The notes beneath the pieces are model-generated. The model saw nothing but the letters and a program-made list of their open reading frames with translations. It searched no databases and was not told the origin of the DNA. From positions 1 through 12,215 of the forward strand of contig DEHU01000035.1 in NCBI GenBank assembly GCA_002352125.1: 12,215 nt of DNA. Direction: 5' to 3'. Numbering within the stretch: position 1 is the stretch's first letter; each line of letters opens with the position of its first letter. The stretch is from Competibacteraceae bacterium UBA2792 (GTDB lineage: Bacteria; Pseudomonadota; Gammaproteobacteria; Competibacterales; Competibacteraceae). The translations under genes and the position numbers were made by a program. Below are positions 7,722 to 12,215 of the stretch, in pieces.

Positions 7722-8074
7722 GCAAAAATCCTCCAGAGACGGCTTTTTCGACGAAAACCACTGGATCATCATATAGCAGGTTTCGTTGCGCTTTTCGACT
7801 CAATTAATCGATATTGTGATTCTTTATTGATACATTTTTTTGAGATCACGCTGGTTTTGCTGTAATCAGTCCTGCCAAAAGAGCAGGTTTGATTCCATTA
7901 TGTCGATCATGCTCGGCGCGTTTTCAAAAATGGTGGACAACGAAAACGGACGCTAAAAAATAACGGAGGAAATCATAAGAAGGAAGCAAGAAGGGGCGGC
8001 GTAAAGCCGTCCTTTCTTGACAGGATCGCTACTGGTCCGGTAACCGCTGCAATCGTGCCGGTCACCGGTTACAG
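7722..8074. other. Intergenic region upstream of the sigma-54 activator
   Basis: This 353-bp region holds a GGAGG site for the activator (plus 7730-7734) and a possible extended -10, TGCTATATG on the minus strand (plus 7770-7778). There is a short hairpin CCTGC/GCAGG at 7871-7887 and the strong hairpin at 7988-8018. The AT-rich stretch 7800-7850 has no clear operator. No gene is visible. Confidence 0.6.
7988..8018 (-). terminator. Probable terminator after the EF-hand gene
   Basis: AAGAAGGGGCGGC (7988-8000) and GCCGTCCTTTCTT (8006-8018) form a 13-bp stem with two G-U type pairs and a 5-nt loop. On the minus strand the stem is followed by a pyrimidine-rich but imperfect tail (CTTGCTTCCTTCTT). 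A second, weaker set of GGTAACC-like repeats lies between it and the EF-hand stop (8038-8072). Confidence 0.55.
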
Positions 8075-8317
8075 TTATTTATCGTTAAAACCAGTTTTGA
8101 TTTCATTTTCGTCCAGCATCCCATCCTTGTTGGTGTCCATTTTCTCCCACGCTGCCATATCTTTACTGTGTTGCATGTATTCATCTTTGGTGATCTTGCC
8201 ATCTTTATTGGCGTCCATGATATGGGCCGTCGACATATTGAATCCCTGAACGGCAAATGCCGTACTCATCATCAGACTGGAAAACAAAACACCGGTCAGT
8301 TTGATCAATTTCTTCAT
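8075..8317 (-). CDS. Secreted two-EF-hand protein
   Basis: An 80-residue protein with a signal peptide (MKKLIKLTGVLFSSLMMSTAFA, predicted cleavage after AFA at about residue 22). Two canonical EF-hand loops follow: DANKDGKITKDE at about 35-46 and DTNKDGMLDENE at about 61-72. Both have full sets of Asp/Asn/Glu ligands, so periplasmic Ca2+ or other divalent metal binding is likely. There is no cysteine, so it is not a cysteine-modified substrate of the neighbouring MNIO enzyme. The start at 8317 has GAGGA seven bases upstream and opens directly into the signal peptide; the in-frame extension to 8506 has no protein character. It lies between the buf operon and the sigma-54 activator on the same strand. 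A 213-bp gap with a large inverted repeat suggests its own promoter. Confidence 0.88.
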   Translation of the reverse strand: MKKLIKLTGVLFSSLMMSTAFAVQGFNMSTAHIMDANKDGKITKDEYMQHSKDMAAWEKMDTNKDGMLDENEIKTGFNDK

Positions 8318-8362
8318 TGCAATTTCCTCGGTCAAAGCACGCTTCGTTGATACGTAGTAGTA

Positions 8363-8382
8363 CTGCCGCCCGATGGCGGTAG
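8363..8382 (-). promoter_or_regulatory. Hairpin in the EF-hand leader
   Basis: CTGCCGCC (8363-8370) and GGCGGTAG (8375-8382) form an 8-bp stem (one G-U) with a CGAT loop, 45 bases upstream of the EF-hand start. It has no T-run and may be a leader structure. Its role is unknown. Confidence 0.35.
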
Positions 8383-8389
8383 CGCTTCG

Positions 8390-8441
8390 GACGTGGATAT
8401 CGACTCGATTATCGATGGCTAGCGAATCGTATATCCACGTC
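8390..8441. repeat. Inverted repeat upstream of the EF-hand gene
   Basis: GACGTGGATAT (8390-8400) and ATATCCACGTC (8431-8441) are perfect 11-bp reverse complements. An inner pair CGATT/AATCG (8406-8410 and 8425-8429) continues the symmetry. The 52-bp element is centred about 100 bp upstream of the EF-hand start. It could be a two-site operator, a cruciform or a remnant of a small repeat element. Confidence 0.7.
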
Positions 8442-8500
8442 GGAAACACTATCCCGCAAGAACGTTCATCGTCCAAAAAACTCCAATTTCTCAAAGAACG

Positions 8501-8525
8501 ACCCAATCAAGTTTTTCTATTGGGT
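8501..8525 (-). terminator. Weak hairpin after the protoglobin-like gene
   Basis: ACCCAAT (8501-8507) and ATTGGGT (8519-8525) form a 7-bp perfect stem starting six bases past the stop at 8531. A run of six T residues on the minus strand lies only about 20 bases further on, so termination would be inefficient. It marks the likely end of the buf transcript. Confidence 0.35.
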
Positions 8526-8530
8526 TGCTG

Positions 8531-9124
8531 CTACCAAAGCTCCCCTTTAACGTACAGCTTGCTAAGTATCGTCACTTGCAAGAGGATGGCTTTCAGGAAA
8601 GCGGACTGCATCCGTTCGATTTCCTGCGCCGCGAGACCACCGCTAACCAGCAAGGAGCGCACGGTGGCAACCAGCGGGAAAGACAGCGCGATGAGATAAC
8701 GGAAGCCCGGCAATGCCGCCGATATCGTTTGCGCCGACCGTTCCGGTGGAAGATCGGAATACAGCGAATACAATCGCTTGAGCCAAGGCGGCTCATGCGG
8801 AGAAAAGCAGGTTTCGCTCAACCATTGCCGGAACAGGCGGCGAACGGTCGCGGAACCGTCCGCCGAAGCCGTCATGATGTTTTCTTGGCAAACCGCCGCC
8901 AACGCCGTCGCCAATGCCGGATAGGCGGCCACCATGCCGAGCACCATATCCAGATAATCGTCGGTCTGCCCTTTCAAAACCCGCCAAAGTTTTCGCAGGG
9001 CGCGTTCGTCGTCCGAGGAAAAAAGACCGATCCGCCACAGCAATTCGACCTCTTCGGCAGACGGAAACCCCGGTGGAATAGCCGCAGCCACCATGTCCTC
9101 GCCGACAAGCTGAGCGTTGTTCAT
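8531..9124 (-). CDS. Protoglobin-like protein with a degenerate heme pocket
   Basis: A 197-residue protein collinear over its length with archaeal/bacterial protoglobins as I remember them. The C-terminal block PGFRYLIALSFPLVATVR (139-156) and the final QSAFLKAILLQVTILSKLYVK match the family's YRYLVAFIYPITATMK and AWFKATTLQVALWSYPYVK. An N-terminal helix with LWRVLKGQTDDYLDMVLG aligns without gaps to the protoglobin B helix. The proximal heme histidine, expected near residue 125, is absent (SDLPPERS). The distal Trp/Tyr pair is replaced by Val61/Leu62. The only histidine in the protein is H110. Heme binding is therefore doubtful. It starts 36 bp after the DoxX stop, so it is probably the last gene of the buf operon. 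Its Shine-Dalgarno is weak (GGAA). Confidence 0.75.
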   Translation of the reverse strand: MNNAQLVGEDMVAAAIPPGFPSAEEVELLWRIGLFSSDDERALRKLWRVLKGQTDDYLDMVLGMVAAYPALATALAAVCQENIMTASADGSATVRRLFRQWLSETCFSPHEPPWLKRLYSLYSDLPPERSAQTISAALPGFRYLIALSFPLVATVRSLLVSGGLAAQEIERMQSAFLKAILLQVTILSKLYVKGELW

Positions 9125-9160
9125 GGAACATTATTCCGTCGGCTCGTGGAAAACGGTGGA

Positions 9161-9715
9161 TCAGCGACGGACCAAGCGGCCAATCAGATAATCCAGGGAC
9201 AGTTTGCCGGGACCGTGGCAGATCGTGATCAGCAACAACAATCCCCAAACCTGATGATCTTTCAAGCCGGCCTCCATCAGTTCCGGATAGGAAACGACGG
9301 CCAAGATGTTGAACACGAACAACGCCAGCGCGGCATAGCGAGTCCCAAGACCCAGCAGCAAGAACACTGGCAACAGCAATTCCGCCAACGTCCCCAAATA
9401 AGCCGCCAACGTCGGCGATAACAACGGTACGTGGTATTCATACTCGAACAAGGTGAAGGTGCTATCGGTCGGAAACACGCTCAGCGGATAGTTGAAGGCA
9501 TGCCCGAATAGCATGAAGCTGCCGGTGACGGTCTTGGTCAGCCCGGAAGCGAAGAAGGCAGCGGCAACCCAATAGCGGGCCAACAAATCGGCCACGGGCG
9601 TCAGCAGCTTTGCAGTTTTGTGAAACAACGCATCGGCTTTTTTCGCGACGGGCACGATTTTCGCCCAAAACGAATGTTGAGGTGGGTTGGCGAACGTATC
9701 GGTGGCAGTCATCAT
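9161..9715 (-). CDS. DoxX family membrane protein of the buf operon
   Basis: A 184-residue DoxX-family protein with four membrane segments: about 48-66 (YWVAAAFFASGLTKTVTG), 97-122, 127-143 and 153-168. The N-terminal cytoplasmic stretch is about 45 residues. Family features include the G-x-x-K of helix 1 (SGLTK) and the E-L-x-L-P of helix 2 (AELLLP). DoxX proteins commonly follow DUF692-DUF2063 pairs and are thought to act as quinone-linked or redox membrane partners; the precise role in bufferin systems is unsettled. AGAGAGGAA precedes the paired ATG codons at 9715 and 9712. Upstream, bufC ends 34 bp away; downstream the protoglobin-like gene begins after 36 bp. All are on one strand, consistent with a single transcript. 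Confidence 0.88.
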   Translation of the reverse strand: MMTATDTFANPPQHSFWAKIVPVAKKADALFHKTAKLLTPVADLLARYWVAAAFFASGLTKTVTGSFMLFGHAFNYPLSVFPTDSTFTLFEYEYHVPLLSPTLAAYLGTLAELLLPVFLLLGLGTRYAALALFVFNILAVVSYPELMEAGLKDHQVWGLLLLITICHGPGKLSLDYLIGRLVRR

Positions 9716-9749
9716 TGGGGTTCCTCTCTCTGGTGGTTGCTGTCAGTGA

Positions 9750-10529
9750 TCAAGAACTTGGTAAATGGAAGGCGACCAAGACGCCTTGCGAAACGTGCCG
9801 GCGGAAACACCCCGGCAAATCGAACGGCGACTGTGCGGCTATCGCCCGCTCGCAGGCCGAAGCGAAATCGCTATTGCCGGCCAGGGCGCGCAACAGATCG
9901 AATTCCCCGTCTTCCAGGGGACAAAACTCGATGTCCAAATTCTCGCGGCGGACGATCAACAGCTTGACGCCGCCCTCACTCAAATCCACCAGCGAATCGC
10001 CGGTGCGATCATCTTGGTTGACTTGCCAGATCCGCAGAATCGGGAAAGCGGATTCCAGCAGGCGGGCGGCGGGATGAAGCTCGAAGTGCAAAGCCCCTTG
10101 CCGCTCGGCGGGTACTCGCGCCAGCGCCGCCAAATCGAGCGGTGGATGACCGGCGGCATGAAAAACCTGGTGATACGCCCATTCCAGCCGGGCGACATCG
10201 GGTAGATAAACCAGCTCGGCCGCTGGCACAAACGATTGGAGAAACGCCGGAAAGTGCTCGCCGAACTCGTGTAAATCGCCAGAGCGAGACGGATGGCGCG
10301 CGATATATTGCGCCGCTGCATACCGGAAAAACTCCTCGCCCACCATGCGGCGCACCACCGGATAGACCGCTTCGAGCGCACCGGTCAGGCCGAGCACGGC
10401 GTTGTTGCGATAAATCTGCAAGCGACGCGCACCGCTTAGCCCTGCCGCCCGAACGTGTTGGTCAAAATCGCCGGCGCCATCTAGCACTGCGGCGGCAAAA
10501 CCGATTTGCAGTTCACGCAGCCCGAGCAT
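9750..10529 (-). CDS. bufC: BufC, DUF2063 partner protein of the MNIO enzyme
   Basis: A 259-residue protein. The N-terminal DUF2063 domain (about 4-95) has the typical RRLQIYRNNAVLGLTGALEAVYPVVRRMVG pattern and FFRYAAAQYIARHPSRSGDLHEFGE. The C-terminal domain (about 105-259) is characteristic of HvfC/BufC proteins. BufC-type partners bind the precursor and deliver it to the MNIO enzyme; this role is from the family. The start at 10529 is fixed by GGAGG six bases upstream. That site lies within the last codons of bufB, and the reading frames overlap by 17 bp, so translation is probably coupled and the two proteins made in similar amounts. DoxX follows after 34 bp. Confidence 0.92.
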   Translation of the reverse strand: MLGLRELQIGFAAAVLDGAGDFDQHVRAAGLSGARRLQIYRNNAVLGLTGALEAVYPVVRRMVGEEFFRYAAAQYIARHPSRSGDLHEFGEHFPAFLQSFVPAAELVYLPDVARLEWAYHQVFHAAGHPPLDLAALARVPAERQGALHFELHPAARLLESAFPILRIWQVNQDDRTGDSLVDLSEGGVKLLIVRRENLDIEFCPLEDGEFDLLRALAGNSDFASACERAIAAQSPFDLPGCFRRHVSQGVLVAFHLPSS

Positions 10530-11388
10530 GGCGTTCCTCCAAAATCGCGTCCGCCCGTTGCACTTCGTCCACCAGCACCGCCAGTTCGGGCAAGTCGGTG
10601 TCCCATTCGATCAGGGTTGGAATTGGTCCGAAGCGTTGCACCGCTTGGCGGTAGAGCGCCCAGACCGCCGGCCAGACCGGCCGGTTGTGGGTATCGATCA
10701 ATATCTCGCCGTCGTCGAAGCGGTTCACGGTAAACCCGGCCAGATGGATTTCCCGGACGAGGTGACGCGGCACCGCTCGCAGGTAACCACCGGCATCGAA
10801 ACCGTGGTTGCTGGCGCTGACGTAGATGTTGTTCACATCCAGCAACACGCCGCAGCCGGTGCGCTCGGCCAGTTCGACGAGGAATTCCCATTCGGGAATG
10901 GCCGATTCGATGTATTGCAGATAGCTGGACGGGTTTTCGATCAGGATTTGCCGGCCGAGAACATCCTGAACTTGAGCCACCCGCGCGATCAGGTGATAAA
11001 GCGCTTCGTCGGTATAAGGCAGCGGCAACAAATCGTTGAAGTAGCGTCCACCGACCGACCCCCAGGACAGATGCTCGGAAACCAGCGCCGGCTCGAATCG
11101 CCGGATCAGCTCTTTGAGCTTGGCCAAGTGCTGCCGGTCGAGCGGGTCGGTCGAACCGATCGACAGACCGACGCCGTGCAGACTCAACGGATAATGGGGA
11201 CGGATGCGTTCCAGATAATCCAGAGGCTTGCCGCCCGCGCCGAAATAGTTTTCGCTGTGAACCTCCAGCCAGCCGACCGGCGGCCGCGTTTCCAGAACCG
11301 CGTCGTAGTGTTCGGCCCGCAGGCCGATCCCGGCTTGCGCCGGGATCGAGCTGGGACCAAGCCTGGACGGAGCCAGCTTGGTGCTCAT
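10513..11388 (-). CDS. bufB: BufB, DUF692 multinuclear non-heme iron oxygenase (MNIO)
   Basis: A 291-residue TIM-barrel enzyme of the DUF692/MNIO family (MbnB, HvfB and BufB relatives). It uses two or three iron ions and O2 to convert precursor cysteines into metal-binding heterocycles. Family motifs with likely ligands are GIGLR (20-24), EVHSENYF (H44), LHGVGLS (H71), SEHLSW (E105, H106), IENPSSY (E151, N152), DVNNIYVSASNHGF (D184, N186, H195), EIHLAGF (H215), DTH (D232, H234) and EWD (E261, D263). No motif is missing. The ATG at 11388 is ten bases after the bufA stop; AAGG overlapping that stop codon serves as Shine-Dalgarno. An unusual perfect hairpin lies in the first 65 bases of the gene. 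It overlaps bufC by 17 bp. Confidence 0.95.
   Translation of the reverse strand: MSTKLAPSRLGPSSIPAQAGIGLRAEHYDAVLETRPPVGWLEVHSENYFGAGGKPLDYLERIRPHYPLSLHGVGLSIGSTDPLDRQHLAKLKELIRRFEPALVSEHLSWGSVGGRYFNDLLPLPYTDEALYHLIARVAQVQDVLGRQILIENPSSYLQYIESAIPEWEFLVELAERTGCGVLLDVNNIYVSASNHGFDAGGYLRAVPRHLVREIHLAGFTVNRFDDGEILIDTHNRPVWPAVWALYRQAVQRFGPIPTLIEWDTDLPELAVLVDEVQRADAILEERHARAA
11325..11348 (-). repeat. Perfect 10-bp hairpin with GCAA tetraloop at the 5' end of bufB
   Basis: On the minus strand CGATCCCGGC and GCCGGGATCG are perfect reverse complements around GCAA, a GNRA tetraloop. The hairpin begins about 40 bases into bufB and encodes part of SSIPAQAGI. No T-run follows, so it is not a terminator. 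It resembles REP/dRS3-type palindromes that encode IPAQAG-like peptides, or it may protect the 3' end of processed bufA mRNA. Confidence 0.8.
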
Positions 11389-11398
11389 CGTGACCGCC

Positions 11399-11665
11399 TT
11401 AGGATTTCGGCTGGGTGCTGCCGCCGACGATCTTTTCGCAGGTTCCCTTGGGAACGTAGACCCAGGAATCCCCCTGACCGTCTTTACTGGCCTGACCGGC
11501 GCAGGCGTGCGCGCTGGTCTGGCAGTCGTTTTTGCCAGCCTTGACGATGCCGTAGCACTTCTCGGCGCCTTTTTCTTCAGCAGCGATGGCTTGACCGGCA
11601 GTGGCGACCAGACCCAGGGCGAAAACGCTGGCGAGGGCAGAATTGACGAGAGTTTTGCTGTTCAT
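11399..11665 (-). CDS. bufA: BufA, DUF2282 bufferin precursor peptide
   Basis: An 88-residue secreted RiPP precursor of the DUF2282 (bufferin) family. A signal peptide (about 1-28, cleavage near AIA-AEE) is followed by a mature region with four cysteines: C37 (EKCYG), C48 (KNDCQT), C55 (AHACAG) and C76 (KGTCEK). The conserved [17 protein letters not shown] ends the domain. In studied bufferins some of these cysteines are converted by the MNIO enzyme to heterocycles that bind copper, and the others form a disulfide. The product is exported intact with its signal peptide. GAGGAG lies nine bases before the ATG. It is the first gene of the operon, ahead of bufB by ten bases. A sigma-54-type promoter candidate lies about 200 bp upstream. 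Confidence 0.95.
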   Translation of the reverse strand: MNSKTLVNSALASVFALGLVATAGQAIAAEEKGAEKCYGIVKAGKNDCQTSAHACAGQASKDGQGDSWVYVPKGTCEKIVGGSTQPKS

Positions 11666-11867
11666 GATCGATGACTCCTCATTTTGAGATTGGCGAAAGT
11701 TGACAACATCGAACGTTTTGCGAGATAGCTATTTCCCGCGATTGCCTAGCGACCCGATTTGGCAGATCGCCCTGGCGCGTCTGGATGTACCGCCGATTTG
11801 GCCTGAACCCGTCTAGGTTAGGTTTGCGTAGGGGCTTTGACCTGCGGCGGTGACCCGCGAGAACCTA

Positions 11868-11885
11868 GATCAAACCCCGTGCCAA
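11868..11885 (-). promoter_or_regulatory. Candidate sigma-54 (-24/-12) promoter of the buf operon
   Basis: On the minus strand the sequence reads TTGGCACGGGGTTTGATC. The -24 box TGGCACG is exact, the spacer is four bases and the -12 box is TTGAT instead of TTGCA/T. The distance from GG to the -12 dinucleotide is the required 10 bp. Only the -12 C deviates (A). Transcription would start near 11858, giving a leader of about 190 nt before bufA. Confidence 0.55.
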
Positions 11886-11913
11886 CTCGGCAATTAAATT
11901 AAATATCTATATT

Positions 11914-11926
11914 TATCAATAAATTG
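11914..11926 (+). promoter_or_regulatory. Consensus IHF site between promoter and candidate enhancer
   Basis: TATCAATAAATTG matches the IHF consensus WATCAANNNNTTR exactly. It lies in the 20-bp AT-rich palindrome 11912-11931 (arms TTTATCAAT and ATTGATAAA), so the opposite strand also carries a match. Its centre is about 60 bp upstream of the predicted sigma-54 start, the usual position for DNA bending at such promoters. Confidence 0.5.
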
Positions 11927-11988
11927 ATAAAAAAACAGCGAGATAAATGTCTTGGGGAAGCAGATGGGAGACCGCGTTATTTCGCGGG

Positions 11989-12008
11989 CGCCGCGACATG
12001 ACGCGGCG
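11989..12008. promoter_or_regulatory. GC palindrome, candidate enhancer (UAS) site
   Basis: CGCCGCG (11989-11995) and CGCGGCG (12002-12008) are perfect inverted arms around ACATGA. The centre is about 140 bp upstream of the predicted sigma-54 start, a typical distance for a dimeric enhancer-binding protein. The identity of the binding protein is unknown. Confidence 0.35.
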
Positions 12009-12215
12009 GGAAACGAATTCGACTTCGAGCCGATCTAGGCAGAACGCGAAACGGTGGAAGCGCTGGCAAAATCACCTTTACCGCATCGAGCGTATCCCAG
12101 ATGGAGTTGTTCGCCAGCGCTCGAAAGTTGGCGAACCGCAACAATTGAAGACCTAACTCTTGGCTCGGGGATTAGAGAGTCGGAGGGTTAACCGCATCCG
12201 ATTACCCATAATTTT

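Larger units (their letters stand above)
11666..12215. other. Upstream region of the buf operon
   Basis: This 550-bp stretch to the window edge has no recognisable gene. It contains the sigma-54-type promoter (11868-11885), IHF site (11914-11926), adjacent AT palindrome AAATATctATATTT (11901-11914), GC palindrome (11989-12008) and two interlocked inverted repeats (11812-11878). A weak frame at 11964-12191 is interrupted by TAG at 12036. Plus-strand frame 11947-12156 has no protein character. Confidence 0.6.

Noticed and set aside
7254..7865. 203-codon plus-strand frame opposite the sigma-54 activator N-terminus
   Set aside because: Antisense shadow with no start signal and no domain.
8417..8436. 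Second sigma-54-like element upstream of the EF-hand gene (TGGATATACGATTCGC on the minus strand)
   Set aside because: The GG-to-GC spacing is 11 instead of 10 and the boxes otherwise match poorly.
8075..8506. N-terminally extended form of the EF-hand gene
   Set aside because: The extension crosses the inverted repeat and leader hairpin and would bury the signal peptide; GAGGA precedes the internal ATG at 8317.
8525..9421. 298-codon plus-strand frame opposite the globin-like and DoxX genes
   Set aside because: Gln/Arg-rich antisense shadow with no family signature, opposite two well-supported genes.
10528..11544. 338-codon plus-strand frame opposite bufB and bufA
   Set aside because: Antisense shadow of conserved buf genes; composition is not that of a real protein.
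1..12215. CRISPR arrays, tRNA or rRNA genes, intact insertion sequences
   Set aside because: I saw no spaced direct repeats, no tRNA cloverleaf pattern and no transposase gene.

Overview
The window reads as chromosomal DNA of a moderately GC-rich proteobacterium, most likely a gammaproteobacterium. This rests on codon usage, consensus Shine-Dalgarno sites, a bufferin-type operon, a sigma-54 activator and E. coli-like DnaA boxes. The genus cannot be fixed from sequence alone. There are no rRNA or tRNA genes, CRISPR arrays or intact mobile elements.

Layout. (1) 1-1656, minus strand: a family VIII-type serine hydrolase followed by a small antibiotic-biosynthesis-monooxygenase (ABM) protein, closed by a clear Rho-independent terminator at 1-35. 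(2) 1657-2023: a divergent intergenic region with an 18-bp perfect inverted repeat carrying two consensus DnaA boxes. (3) 2024-5678, plus strand: a DUF4178 zinc-ribbon membrane protein, a 46-residue single-pass membrane protein just behind it, then a DUF4921 protein related to GalT/HIT nucleotidyl transferases. (4) 5754-11665, all minus strand: in transcription order, bufA (DUF2282 bufferin precursor), bufB (DUF692/MNIO enzyme), bufC (DUF2063 partner), a DoxX-family membrane protein, a protoglobin-like protein, a secreted two-EF-hand protein and a GAF-PAS-AAA+-Fis sigma-54 activator. (5) 11666-12215: about 550 bp of non-coding or uncertain sequence upstream of bufA.

How the genes work together. 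bufA encodes a secreted four-cysteine peptide. BufB and BufC would modify its cysteines before export, giving a metal-buffering (copper-type) RiPP. The DoxX protein is the usual membrane companion. bufB and bufC overlap by 17 bp, and the bufC Shine-Dalgarno lies inside bufB. The fifth gene is not a standard operon member: it has the protoglobin fold signature but lacks the proximal histidine and the distal Trp/Tyr, so it is probably not a conventional heme globin.

The most notable regulatory signal is upstream of bufA: a near-consensus -24/-12 sigma-54 promoter (11868-11885), a consensus IHF site (11914-11926) and a 7-bp-arm GC palindrome (11989-12008), spaced as in classical sigma-54 promoters. 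A sigma-54 activator lies at the far end of the same strand block. Sigma-54 control of a bufferin operon by this activator is therefore a testable hypothesis, not an established fact.
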